From Enterobacteriaceae bacterium UBA7338 (GTDB lineage: Bacteria; Pseudomonadota; Gammaproteobacteria; Enterobacterales; Enterobacteriaceae), in assembly GCA_002480085.1 (NCBI GenBank), contig DKPJ01000009.1, forward strand, positions 352,908-416,907: DNA of 64,000 nucleotides. Direction: 5' to 3'. Under the pieces are notes generated by a model. It searched no databases. It saw only the letters and a program-made list of their open reading frames with translations, and was not told the origin of the DNA. This document shows positions 1 through 9,452 of this stretch, piece by piece. A program made the translations under genes and the position numbers. Numbering within the stretch: the stretch's first letter is position 1; each line of letters starts with the position of its first letter.

Positions 1-674
1 CCGCGCACTTCACCCCCTTCAGACATGTTGAAGTAGGTGTTAGCGTACTTCTCGATCGGCGGCAGTTTTCCTGGCGGGAAGTTGTTGCGGATCGAGTAGA
101 GCGCTTTTTCAAAGGAGATCTGGTGGGCTACTTCACGGGTCATCAGGAAGCCCAGCGCATCTTTTACGCCCGGATCGTCAGTCATATTGATCAGGCGCTC
201 ATAGATGATTTTTGCACGCGCTTCAGCGGCAATGTTAGAGCGCAGGTCAGCGGTCACTTCACCGATGGTATCGATATAGGCTGCGGTCCACGGGAAGCCT
301 GCGGAGTTGGTCAGGGACGGGCCGCCGCCATACAGCAGCGCGGTCAGATGGCTGTCATTGCCGTTCCCGGTGATTTTACGATAAAGCTCAGCTTCCTGAT
401 CGGTACCTTCCGCCAGGTCGCCTTTCGCGCCCTTGTTGAGCATCCCTACCAGAGAGCCGATAATTTCGAGGTGGCTTAGCTCTTCAGTAGCGATGTCCAT
501 CAGCATATCTTTACGGCCCGGATCGTCATCCCCTAGCCCCTGAGTAAAGTAGCGGCAGGCTGCGGCCAGTTCGCCCTGCGGTCCGCCAAACTGCTCAAGC
601 AGGAGGTTTGCCAACCCTGGATTCGGCTCGGCAACGCGTACGGTGTACTGTAATTGCTTTACATGTCTGAACAT
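1..674 (-). CDS. Manganese (non-haem) catalase, 3' end cut by window edge
   Basis: Disproportionates hydrogen peroxide at a dimanganese centre. The 224 visible residues show the ferritin-like four-helix ligand set: Glu35 (in QGELAAAC), Glu65 and His68 (in EELSH), Glu151 (in AAEARAK) and the REVAH motif near 180-184. Family members have about 290 residues, so the C-terminal lobe lies outside the window. The start is the ATG of MFRHVKQLQ at 674. Enterobacterial homologues are usually stationary-phase genes. No partner gene is adjacent. The neighbour across a 350-bp gap is a toxin gene. Confidence 0.93.
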   Translation of the reverse strand, partial: MFRHVKQLQYTVRVAEPNPGLANLLLEQFGGPQGELAAACRYFTQGLGDDDPGRKDMLMDIATEELSHLEIIGSLVGMLNKGAKGDLAEGTDQEAELYRKITGNGNDSHLTALLYGGGPSLTNSAGFPWTAAYIDTIGEVTADLRSNIAAEARAKIIYERLINMTDDPGVKDALGFLMTREVAHQISFEKALYSIRNNFPPGKLPPIEKYANTYFNMSEGGEVR

Positions 675-1021
675 AGGCTCACTCCAGTGATTATTTATTT
701 TCCAGCAAGGTCAACATTCGCTGAATCACGAATAAATAACTGCTTAAATATGAAACCGTTAAGTTTTCATATAAAGTCGTCGTGCAGGTTATAAGGATAG
801 CGCATGAGGACAAATCGGCGGGAATATTAAAGCAACCCTTCTGTTTTAGGATTTATCTTAACAAGAGGTAAATGAGACGTATTAACCAACCAAGAAATAC
901 CTGCTTACAAAAATAAGAAAAAGTTACATTCAAAGTATTATTCACAGGGTATTAAAAAGCGATCGCGAATAGCAGAGCAGGAAAGAGAGAGTCTCTTTCC
1001 TGCATTTAAGCGTTTTGATTA
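675..1021. other. Intergenic region, AT-rich, upstream of Mn catalase
   Basis: About 350 bp separate the catalase start from the 3' end of the toxin gene. I see no coding sequence. The part next to 674 should hold the catalase promoter, and the part next to 1021 holds a strong hairpin listed separately. No immunity-type ORF occurs here, which matters for reading the toxin gene. Confidence 0.6.
977..1003 (-). terminator. Perfect 12-bp hairpin downstream of toxin gene
   Basis: GCAGGAAAGAGA (977-988) pairs perfectly with TCTCTTTCCTGC (992-1003) around a 3-nt loop, 19 nt beyond the stop of the toxin gene. There is no long U tract on the minus strand, so termination efficiency is uncertain. Confidence 0.6.
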
Positions 1022-3901
1022 CTATTTTTTTCTTCGTATTGAGAGTCGGCTTACCAGGCGGCTAAATTTCGTTGTAGATGCCCGCGACGTAGAGGGCTGG
1101 TTGGTATCATGAGCAATCTTTGGTCTTTCAGAAGGTCTATATGTCCAGACGTTTGGATCGCTCCAGGGTGCTGCCACTTCAGTACCATTACGATAAAAAT
1201 GTACTCGATCGCCAATCTCTTCCCGATGGCGATAAATATAGCGTAGCTCGGATGCGGTGATTGATTTACCACTTTTTTGATCTCCCTCTTTGCGTACTAC
1301 TGCGGCGATATCAAGACCGTCCAGCACAAAATGGAGATGAGCGTTACCCTCATTAATTATAGACTGGATACCCTGTTTGCTGCCTCTTTTCCATAATAAC
1401 CTTGGCTGAATGGGTGCTGGCATTCCGGTGTGCCAATCATAATAATCATCTTTATTAAGATTTTCACTTACTTCTTTATAAATAGACTTAACATTAAATT
1501 TTCCGGGAGCTTTAGCCAGCTCAAGATAAGCGTCCCAAAGAACGTCACCTCCCCTGGTTCTACTCTGCCTCACCTGATCGAGTATCTCATCGGTCACAAT
1601 AATCTTATGCGCATATTTAACCCAGTTCTTTTCCTTGGCGTATTTTTTATTACCGACATATTCCAGAGCAATTTTCATTGCGATTGCATTATTATAGGTA
1701 TCAATAACCATTGTTGGATTGCCGGGTATGTCCAAAACATATTTTGGATCTATACTAGCAATAGCTTTACCTCTTGGACCGGCCAATCCATAAATCAAAT
1801 CTCCTCGGGTAAAGTCAACATTATCTTTAAAGGTTGCCTCTCCGATATTATCAAAAAAGGTTATTGGGTTATTTTTAACCATACAGAACAGGTTCAAACC
1901 ATCCACCTCGTCTGCCGGGTCAGCGCTCACCCAGCGGCACAGCCATGGCGCGTAGTAGCGGCGACCGTAATAGTACAGCCCGGTGCCGTCCCGCTCCTTG
2001 CCCGAGTAGCGCACGCTTTTATAGCTGGCCTCCCTCTCGTTGCGTGCGGTCCACACTGCCGTGCCGCCGAAGGGATAGTACTCCTCCCGGCTGATAAGCT
2101 GCCCCTCACTGTCCAGCTCCAGCGCCAGCGAGCCGATATTGTCGTCCACGCTCCAGCGCACCTGGTCGTTAGCCGTAATCTCCTGCGGCCTGCCCGTCTC
2201 CCAGTGCAGCACCCGGATGCCCGCCCGGCCCGCCTGGCCAGTGATAACGTGCAGCTCCTCCGTCAGCGATGGTGTGGTACTGCTGTCAGCCCTCTCCTGC
2301 CAACTTTTACGTAGCTCCAGCCCCGGCAGATAGCGTACCTCGTCCAGGCTCCACAACTGCGAGTCGCCATTCGCCAGGGTACGGGTCTGCTTGCGCACCC
2401 GCCGGCTGCCGCTGTACTGGTAGATTTCCTGGTTGTTATCGCCGCTGCTGCGGCTCACCAGAGTTACCGACTGTAAGTTGTTGCTGCCATCCCAGACCAG
2501 CGGGTCCTGACCGTTATCGTCTGCGACCGACACACGTGCCTGGAGGGTCAGCAGGTTACCGTTAGCGTCAAACCAGCCCGCCACCGCATCCGGGGTCTGC
2601 GGCCCGCCGTCGTTCTGCTGCACGCTGCGGTTGGAGATCGTGTCTGTGGTCATGGCGCGGGTAAAGTTTGCCGCCCCGGTGTGCTTCAGGGTCTGAAGGT
2701 TACCGCTGTCGTCGTACTGGTAGCTGCGGGTATAGTTCACGTACTGGCTGTCGTCTGACATTACTGGCAGGCCACTGTACTGCATGGCGGTATTGCTTGC
2801 GTTCTCGCGTCCGGTGGCGCTCAGCAGCTGGTAGAGGGCATCGTAGGTGAACTGCCGGGTGCCGTTGGTAGACTGGTTGCGGTAGTAACGCGCCGTCACG
2901 GTGCCGTCGCCCAGCGAGGTGACATTGCCGGTAAAATCATATCCGTAGCTCAGGGCCTGCAGCGTGGTGCTGTCCGCACGCTGTGCCGTGATGGTGGCGA
3001 GCCACTGGTTCTGCGGGTCGTAGCCGTAGGTGGTTGTCACGCCGTTACCAGCCGACTCCGTCAGCACCTGCCCTGCCGCGCTCCAGGTCACGCCTGCCAG
3101 CAGAGCCTGCGTCTCCCCGCCTGCCGGAGTCACGTCCTGATAACAGACGTTGCCGCTGACGTTATAGCGCCAGGCCTGCACATGGCCCCTGGCATCCGTC
3201 TGCTTCAGGATAGCGCCGCGGGCATCACCGGCGACAAGCGTGTCATAACTGTCGGCCTCCAGCAGCGCCTCCCGCCCGGCCTCATTCTCCGGCCAGTCCG
3301 GTAACGCCTCCGCTGATGTCAGGAAACGCTGCCCTTGGTCGAGCACCGCTCCGCTCAGTGCTACCGAGCTTACCCGGAGCAGGCCGCTGTCATCATATTG
3401 TGCGACCTTTACGCCACGCAGGTTATTCCCCTGCGAGCCGTCATCCGCCGGATCGGCGTCGCCGTACTCACTGCGCCAGCTGATACGGATTTCACTTCCG
3501 CTCAGCTGCTCGCTGCCGGATGAAGGGCGAGCCAGCTCATCATACGCTACGGTCTGAACCGTGCCGCGTCCGTCACGGGTCCACACCGGACGGCCCGCTG
3601 CGTCAAACAACGTCACCTGCTTGCCGCTGTCAGTGCTCTCCCGCCGCAGCGTCTGGCCTGCCAGCGAGGGCGTGGTACGCAGATTTGCCGGAGACGCGCT
3701 GTCTGCTGCCCAGGCGGCAAAGAGGCGCGGATCGCGGTGCATCGCCGCCCTGCTGGCATCATCCACGTACGTATGGCTGACCAGCAGGCGCAGCGGATCG
3801 CCAGCCTGTTCCCGGTTCCAGTTAAGGGCGCGCACGGCCAGTCCCCGATTATCAGTGACGCTGACCACCGGCGTTCCGGTGGCAGCTGTTAGGTTGTTCA
3901 T
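1022..3901 (-). CDS. TccC-type RHS-repeat toxin with variable C-terminal domain
   Basis: 959 residues. The N-terminus (TDNRGLAVRALNWNR) and the YD-repeat body match the C component of Tc insecticidal toxin complexes, whose RHS shell holds a cleaved C-terminal toxin. The conserved RHS core end lies near residues 645-690 (RYYAPWLCRW, then VDGLNLF and NNPI). After it comes an unrecognised domain of about 280 residues. DNA encoding the shell (about 1870-3901) is GC-rich; the part encoding the tip (1022-1870) is clearly AT-rich, as expected when toxin tips are exchanged. No TcA or TcB gene and no downstream immunity gene is visible, so it is an orphan. A T6SS Rhs effector is the alternative, but the N-terminus lacks PAAR/VgrG features. 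SD AGGA lies 9 nt before ATG. Confidence 0.85.
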   Translation of the reverse strand: MNNLTAATGTPVVSVTDNRGLAVRALNWNREQAGDPLRLLVSHTYVDDASRAAMHRDPRLFAAWAADSASPANLRTTPSLAGQTLRRESTDSGKQVTLFDAAGRPVWTRDGRGTVQTVAYDELARPSSGSEQLSGSEIRISWRSEYGDADPADDGSQGNNLRGVKVAQYDDSGLLRVSSVALSGAVLDQGQRFLTSAEALPDWPENEAGREALLEADSYDTLVAGDARGAILKQTDARGHVQAWRYNVSGNVCYQDVTPAGGETQALLAGVTWSAAGQVLTESAGNGVTTTYGYDPQNQWLATITAQRADSTTLQALSYGYDFTGNVTSLGDGTVTARYYRNQSTNGTRQFTYDALYQLLSATGRENASNTAMQYSGLPVMSDDSQYVNYTRSYQYDDSGNLQTLKHTGAANFTRAMTTDTISNRSVQQNDGGPQTPDAVAGWFDANGNLLTLQARVSVADDNGQDPLVWDGSNNLQSVTLVSRSSGDNNQEIYQYSGSRRVRKQTRTLANGDSQLWSLDEVRYLPGLELRKSWQERADSSTTPSLTEELHVITGQAGRAGIRVLHWETGRPQEITANDQVRWSVDDNIGSLALELDSEGQLISREEYYPFGGTAVWTARNEREASYKSVRYSGKERDGTGLYYYGRRYYAPWLCRWVSADPADEVDGLNLFCMVKNNPITFFDNIGEATFKDNVDFTRGDLIYGLAGPRGKAIASIDPKYVLDIPGNPTMVIDTYNNAIAMKIALEYVGNKKYAKEKNWVKYAHKIIVTDEILDQVRQSRTRGGDVLWDAYLELAKAPGKFNVKSIYKEVSENLNKDDYYDWHTGMPAPIQPRLLWKRGSKQGIQSIINEGNAHLHFVLDGLDIAAVVRKEGDQKSGKSITASELRYIYRHREEIGDRVHFYRNGTEVAAPWSDPNVWTYRPSERPKIAHDTNQPSTSRASTTKFSRLVSRLSIRRKK

Positions 3902-4132
3902 AGTTGATGTCCTATGGAAGGAAGAATTAAATGTGAGAAGGGATTGATTTATTAGTATATAAAAGGGGGGGAATACCGATGTGCAATTTATAGTGAATAT
4001 CGTATAAAAATAATCTATTTAAGAATGGGCGTATAGCAACCAACAACAATCGCAGCCAGACTTTCTTTAATTTCGTGTTAATTCATTTTCCGTGGAATTT
4101 ATATAATACTTACACTATCACCTGTATTGATT
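3902..4132. other. AT-rich upstream region of toxin gene
   Basis: Non-coding as far as I can see. It contains a run of seven G at about 3965-3971 and should hold the toxin gene promoter. It lies between the toxin gene and a decayed gene relic. Confidence 0.4.
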
Positions 4133-4408
4133 TCATCGGCACCGGGCAAAAACAACTTTCCCCACATGCTTCCTGCAATGTTCGACAATATTCCTCCCGC
4201 CTTTATGGCCACAGCCGGTGAATATCATCAGCCCTTTTTCAGATTTCTATGGAGCGATTAAAGATTTTTAAACCTGCGTATCTGGCCCGGTATCGAAAAC
4301 TATTCTTGTTTCACCATCTTCAATCAACAGGCTTAGCCCTGGCCGACAGATCGGTCTATCGGCCTCTTTTGCGTTGCGGTTTTCCAGCAACACGGTCACT
4401 TTTAGCAT
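4133..4408 (-). pseudogene. Internally deleted MBL-fold metallo-hydrolase relic
   Basis: From an ATG at 4408, with SD AGGGAGG 9 nt upstream, 46 residues beginning MLKVTVLLENRNA and ending VFDTGPD match the N-terminus of the metallo-beta-lactamase-fold hydrolase family. A TAA (4268-4270) and a TAG (4247-4249) follow. The same frame then resumes with GLMIFTGCGHKGGRNIVEH, the family's internal GCGH block, before a TGA at 4133-4135. The HxHxDH metal-binding block is gone. This is a deletion-plus-nonsense remnant, not a functional gene. Confidence 0.75.
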
Positions 4409-4409
4409 G

Positions 4410-4430
4410 AGATCGAACCTCCCTGTTCGA
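4410..4430. other. Inverted repeat covering a ribosome binding site
   Basis: ATCGAAC and GTTCGAT form a 7-bp stem whose loop holds the AGGGAGG Shine-Dalgarno sequence of the MBL relic. It also sits just after the stop of the helicase gene, so it may be either a weak terminator or a relic of translational control. Confidence 0.35.
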
Positions 4431-4436
4431 TTAAAA

Positions 4437-7400
4437 TCAGACCTGTCGCTTATCCAGGCTACTCTGAATCGCCTCTATCTCTCGTTTCAGACTCCCGCCG
4501 TCGTAGACCATCGAGGTATCATATTTTTCATACTTTGCCTCGCGCGTCGCACTAAACCAGTTAAACGATCCGACGCACAGCAGGCCATCATCACCTATGA
4601 CGATCTTACTGTGCACGCGATCCACCAGCCGGGTGGCGATGCCAACGGCTTCGAGTTGCTCTAACGCCGCCGTCAGGTTCTGCTTCTTCTCCTGGCGTTT
4701 TTCATAATCCCTGTCAGAGGTATTATAGCTCTTATCCGTGACGACGGTGACGTCAATGCCCCGCTCGCGAGCCTGAAGCATCGACGCTAAAAAGCCGGTC
4801 TCCTCCAGCTTCTGCCAGGTCAGCCACGGCGAGACGATGGTAATCTGCTTCGCAGCCTTCTCCAGCGTCTGGTTGAGGAAGCTATCGTGCTGCTCAACGC
4901 CGTGCAGGGTATAGACCCGCGTCTCCCTGGTCTCTAAATCTTTACGCTTCTTGTAGGCAAAATAGAGGGCATTGTTCTCATCGGCAAACAGATACTTTTT
5001 CAGCAGTCCACGCGGGGATGAAGCAGGCTGTATCTCAAACAGATCCATATCGCCAAACACCAGGAAGCTATCCTTCGCCCGGGAAACCGCCACGTTCAGC
5101 ATGCTGCTGTCACTGTCGATAAACCCGCCGTCCTCATGCTTGGAGTAGACCGGGGAGAAGATCACGATAGGCCGTTCAGCCCCCTGCAGGGAGTGCACCG
5201 TGCCGACGGTCAGGGTATTTTCACCGCTGCCGGTGGAGAGTCCATGGTTACCCAGCGCCTGCCTGATGGTGGAGACCTGGGCGCTGAACGGCGTTACGAT
5301 CCCCACCACCTGCTGGATGGGCTTCCCGTAGTGATTCTCTATGCGCTCCTGGTTATCCATCAGCCAGGCAGCGAGGGTATCGGCCTCCAGCATGTTGTAG
5401 CGGCTACCGCTGCTGGCCTGCTCGCCTTTACCATCGATGTGCAGATATCCCATCGCAGGAAGCAGCGGGGAGCTTTTGTCTTCCCGTTTGGGCTGGAGCT
5501 TGCCGTGATAGCAGAGCGCGTTGCAGTAGCCGATGATGTCGTCGAAGCAGCGACGATGCTCATACAGATACATCCCGCGCTCCAGCTCGGGATCGTACTG
5601 ATAGCGCGAGGCCAGCTGGGCAATTCTCATCACGCTGCCGGACGCGGCGCTTTTACCCGCTTCAGCAATGGCGGCATAGGAGCCAGCGATCTCTTCCTGG
5701 GTATCGCCCGGCAGAAGCTTCTCCGCCAGCATATTGCCCACGTCGATCGCCGGTAAAATACTCCAGATAGGCGGGATCTGTTTGGTATCGCCGATCACCA
5801 GCGCCTTCTTCGCCAGCGCAAATGACGCGGCGGCCACCTCCGGCAGAACCTGTCCCGCCTCATCGACGATCAGCAGATCCACGAAGTTGTAGAGATAGTT
5901 CGCCTCCCACCCCTTCTGCCCTTTGTGCTCCGACACCTTCATATGGCCAGGCAGCATATAGCAGGTCATCACCACGCAGGGGGTCAGCTTCATCCTGCGC
6001 TGCCAGCGCGGTTTAACGGTGCCCGCCCCGGTTTTGCGCTTCTCTGCTACCGGATCGCTAATTTTAGCCATATCCATCAGCCAGCGGCCTTCCCAGTAGT
6101 GGGTCGTCAGCAGGAACGCCGGGAAGCGGATCTGCGTATCCGCCAGCTCATCGGCCTGGGCAAAACTCAGCTCTGCATCACCGGTATAGTCCAGCTCGCG
6201 GATGCAATCCCGCCACGCCTGCGCCGCCCTGCTCTCCTCCAGCACGGCCTGCTGAGCCGTATCTATCTGCTGCTGGTACTGGCTATGCGCGCTTTCCGCG
6301 GCATCGAGCAGCGTCTTAATCGTGCTATCGATCCCCTCGATGTTGGCCCACTCGCTTCCCTCCATCGACCGCGCCAGCTTAGGTTCAAGATGCTGCTTGA
6401 TCATATAGAACCGCTTGCTGCGGATGGCCGGGAGCCATGAGAACAGGGAGTAGATCAGCGACTCTTTAGCGCGATAGTCATGCCATGCCGCTCTGGCACC
6501 GGTGAGCGTGTCAATATCACGCGCCTGCCCGGTGAGCAGCTGCGTCTTATCGGCGAGATACTGTTCGATGTCATCGGCAATCGCCGCTCTCTGCTCCCGG
6601 GCCTGGCTCAACGTCTGCCACGCGGCCTTTAGCGCCTCCAGCTTATTCAGCTGCGCCTGAAGCTGGCCGTGGAGCAGAGCGACAACGGCTTCCGGAGAGG
6701 TGCACGCTTCATTGGGGAAAGCGGCTTTGGCTTTGCTGAGATAGAACGCCTGCGCATCCTCAACGTACTCTTTGGACTCTACGCGGTTGAAGAAGTCTTC
6801 GGTTTGATACTTTTTGGCGGCCTCGGCGCTTCTGCTGCGTGACGGGAAATAGGCCCCGAAGCTGTTCACCTCCGGCAGCCACCGCCCCGCCATCGGCCCG
6901 GTTCCGGTGGCAAAGTCCTTCCCGAAGGCTTCGATGATATTGGTAACCGCCTGGTTGTTGGTGGATGTCGCCACGATCACCGGCGGTTCGCCCTGCTCCA
7001 GCGCGGCTCTCGCCCACTGGGTAGCGATGATGGAGAGCAGCAGCGTAGTTTTGCCCGTGCCGGGAGGCCCGTTAACCGCCAGGATGTCGCCATCCCTGCT
7101 ATCCAGAAAATGACTCATCGCATCGCGCTGGGCCTCCGCCAGCGGGAACCTGTCTCCCGAGTGGCCCAGCCTCTCGCTAAACTTTGCGCCCGGAGCCAGC
7201 AGCGGCTCGGTCGGGACGTTCTCCAGCGAGGCAAAACGTTCAAAGAGCGGCACGTCCTTTTTGCTGACCAGCAGGTGATCGTAGAGGCCAAGGATATGGA
7301 AGCTGGCTCCGCCGGGCTGGGTCTTCTTAACCAGATAGCCATAGTCGGCGAGTTCGTACTGCTCGGAACTATGCAGTGAGGAGCCAGCAACGGCTTTCAG

Positions 7401-7949
7401 TAGCTCTTCTGCATCATCCTGGTAGCATTTCTATTTTTGCTGATAGCCTTCGTGACGCTTCGCCCGTTCTTCATCGGTTTCAGTATCCGCGTCGAACTCA
7501 TCGACGCTGGCGGAGACCGAGGGATGGGTAGTTTTGTATCGGTCGTAGCGGGAGATTTCGCCGATAGAGAACGACCCTTTGGGCAGCGGTTCAAGCAGAT
7601 CGCGGGGAATGGAGGTTGCAGGCGTGGGGAACAAAAATCCTTCGCGATTCACGACCGCCGAGGTCACTAGCGGAGTGATCACCTCCGGTGCGCCCACGGT
7701 GCGTTCCTTGCCATGCTGTAGCAGCCGGAAGTAGACATGGGGACGCAGCACAACGTCTACCGTCTTGACATCATCCCGCTCGCCCGCAAAGAGTGCGGTG
7801 ACTATCTCCTCGCTCAAACGTCCTGAATCTTGATCAGTCCACTGAGTAAAACCGCTAACGTCCTTACGCTCAAACGTCCCCTTGCCGAACTCCGCATCCG
7901 CCAGCGAGTTACGCCAGTATGCAGCGAACCCTGAAGTGTTACTGTCCAT
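4437..7949 (-). pseudogene. SF1 helicase-PLD nuclease fusion (Mokosh type II/MkoC-like), interrupted by in-frame TAG
   Basis: One continuous frame of 1,170 sense codons is broken only by a TAG at 7431-7433 (codon 173), between GYQQK and KCYQDDAEELLKAV. Downstream are Walker A GPPGTGKT (about residues 294-301 of the restored protein), Walker B IVDEAGQ, and further SF1 helicase motifs (VGTVHSLQGAERP, NVAVSRAK). A C-terminal phospholipase-D domain carries a single HxKx4D motif (HSKIVIGD) and GSFNW. This helicase-PLD order is that described for single-gene Mokosh anti-phage proteins. I prefer the ATG at 7949 (MDSNTSGF). Restart at an in-frame GTG (7251-7253) would give 938 residues that keep both domains but lose the N-terminal 230. 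It may be a nonsense pseudogene, a shortened active protein, or an amber-readthrough gene; the sequence cannot decide. Confidence 0.7.
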
Positions 7950-7973
7950 CGCCTGTCCTGTAGCTTCATGCAA

Positions 7974-8116
7974 ATTGTTGGTTTCGCTGTTATAAAAACA
8001 GCCGATGGATAAACATTGTCCACGTTAGGGAGGAGAGTGCAATGGGTGGGGGGAGGTTTTTAGGCGTTAAATGACTACTGGGTTACACGCACGCAAGCGA
8101 TGAAAAGGCTTCATCA
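7974..8116. other. Short intergenic region with G-rich tract
   Basis: This gap lies upstream of the helicase-PLD gene and downstream of the DUF1493 gene. The segment near 8041-8060 is G-rich (GGGTGGGGGGAGG). I see no convincing coding sequence. The promoter of the helicase gene should lie here. Confidence 0.35.
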
Positions 8117-8479
8117 CTACTGATGTTCCTTTTCATATAACCACTCACCTGCCCTGGCTGATTCCGCGAACATTTTCACTGTTAACGGTTTTACGGTTTG
8201 CCTGATGGGCTTTTTAGTAAAACATTTACGGAAAAACCATTCTGTTTCCCAAGGATAGTAGGCAGAAAAATCAATAACCGATACGTCTATATCGTATTTT
8301 TTACTATATTTATCAATAGCAAGGGAGAGGTCATCAAACTCAGTATAAGCCTGTAGTGCATCATCTAACTGCAAAGGGATCATCTTACCCGTCAGCGTTC
8401 CCATTACGGGCAGCTCGGCCCGAAAGAAATCTAATACCTCGCTATTATGTGGTAGCCGCATGCGGCTGAGAGTAGGCAT
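8117..8479 (-). CDS. DUF1493 family protein
   Basis: 120 residues, predicted soluble. The body (FDDLSLAIDKYSKKYDIDVS, then an aromatic YYPWETEWFF block) and the C-terminal LTVKMFAESARAGEWLY match DUF1493, small acyl-carrier-like enterobacterial proteins of unknown function. It starts 1 nt after the end of the upstream membrane-protein gene and ends in two adjacent stops (TAG TGA). It is therefore the third gene of a DUF2778 / membrane protein / DUF1493 unit. A part in effector protection or delivery is only a guess from context. Confidence 0.7.
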   Translation of the reverse strand: MPTLSRMRLPHNSEVLDFFRAELPVMGTLTGKMIPLQLDDALQAYTEFDDLSLAIDKYSKKYDIDVSVIDFSAYYPWETEWFFRKCFTKKPIRQTVKPLTVKMFAESARAGEWLYEKEHQ

Positions 8480-8480
8480 G

Positions 8481-8762
8481 TTATTGCCTCCCGATTCTTC
8501 TTATCAATTTCATAACGACAAAATAGATAGCAGTAGCGATTGCTACTACAGATACAAAATCGATATAAAAATAGACATCGTCTATCTCTTCCCCGCCAAC
8601 CTTACCGTACCCGTAAATCAGATTGGCTAGCTTATCAGCTAAGGCATCGTTAACCCATTTGTAAGGATCGCCCAGAGTACGACCTACAGCAACAAAGATC
8701 GCAAGGAACAGTAAAACGTTGAGCAGCCTGATAGCCCAACGATTAAGGGCAGGTCGTGCCAT
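8481..8762 (-). CDS. Two-helix inner-membrane protein, probable immunity protein of the first Tlde1-like effector
   Basis: 93 residues with two hydrophobic helices (about 11-28 and 67-85) flanking an acidic loop of roughly 40 residues that would face the periplasm. It overlaps the 3' end of the upstream DUF2778 gene by 20 bp, so translation is coupled. Size, topology and overlap repeat in the second module at 9964-10245, although the sequences differ. Effectors of the Tlde1 family act in the periplasm, so a membrane protein with a periplasmic loop is a sensible antidote. I recognise no family; the role is inferred. Confidence 0.65.
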   Translation of the reverse strand: MARPALNRWAIRLLNVLLFLAIFVAVGRTLGDPYKWVNDALADKLANLIYGYGKVGGEEIDDVYFYIDFVSVVAIATAIYFVVMKLIRRIGRQ

Positions 8763-9258
8763 TGCTGATCACCTCCACCCAACCACGAGCCTTAAGAGTA
8801 CGCATGCAAGGAACTTGAACCAGAGGGGTTCTCAACAGAGCATTTCTAATCATGGCAAAATCTGAACTGTTAGCGATAGTGATGCAGCCTTTTGATAACG
8901 TTCCGGGATGAAGTCTGAATAAACCACGGCTTACACCGTTAATCCAGGTAGTATCATCGATTCCCCTATCATCCCGGTATAGCGCAAACCAGTCTGAGTG
9001 TTTGAACTGAGCACCATAAAAAGTACGATTAACAGTGTCTCTTACCAAAGCGTTAATTCTCCCAAATACTCCACCTTCGCCACGGTCAACAATCCAGTAT
9101 TTACCCGGAGGTATAGGACCATTATCCGGCACAGCACTGCAACCCCCATGATTACGATAGACTCCATTTCCTGAGAGAGCCATGAATGTGCCGATACCAT
9201 AAAGCGTGAATGGGGAATAATAAGCATCATTAAGCACAAACTTTCCTGATAAGGCCAT
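8743..9258 (-). CDS. DUF2778/Tlde1-like L,D-transpeptidase-fold effector, copy 1
   Basis: 171 residues. The C-terminal half carries the catalytic block of the DUF2778 family: His117 and Cys125 in RLHPGTLSKGCITI. It also has the IPPGKYWIVDRG segment seen in L,D-transpeptidase-like enzymes. Tlde1 proteins are type VI secretion substrates that attack or edit peptidoglycan tetrapeptides in the target periplasm. There is no signal peptide, as expected for a T6SS-delivered protein. SD AAGGGA precedes ATG 9258. No T6SS structural genes lie in the window, so delivery depends on genes elsewhere. Confidence 0.8.
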   Translation of the reverse strand: MALSGKFVLNDAYYSPFTLYGIGTFMALSGNGVYRNHGGCSAVPDNGPIPPGKYWIVDRGEGGVFGRINALVRDTVNRTFYGAQFKHSDWFALYRDDRGIDDTTWINGVSRGLFRLHPGTLSKGCITIANSSDFAMIRNALLRTPLVQVPCMRTLKARGWVEVISNGTTCP

Positions 9259-9452
9259 AAATATCCCTTTTAAATGTAATGTCTTTTGGGCTTATCCTAC
9301 TCCTGTATGACCTGACATGTGAACTTTTTTTCTAGAAAATTCCATTAAAATTTCAAAAACTGGATGTTATTAGTTATTTAAGTAAGATCAACCTCTAATA
9401 TTTAGCTGCACATACAAAATTAAAAAAGATTTAAAACTATTCAGGCTTATTG
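9259..9452. other. AT-rich spacer between the two effector modules
   Basis: Nothing coding is evident in this 190-bp stretch. It should hold the promoter of the first effector module and the end of the second one. Confidence 0.35.

Noticed and set aside
1022..3901. Reading the RHS gene as a T6SS Rhs effector with immunity gene
   Set aside because: The N-terminus is TccC-like, there is no PAAR domain and no immunity-type ORF in the 350 bp downstream.
7115..7390. Minus-strand frame of 91 codons overlapping the helicase gene start
   Set aside because: It lies in another frame than the helicase; the true N-terminal coding sequence continues in the helicase frame up to the TAG.
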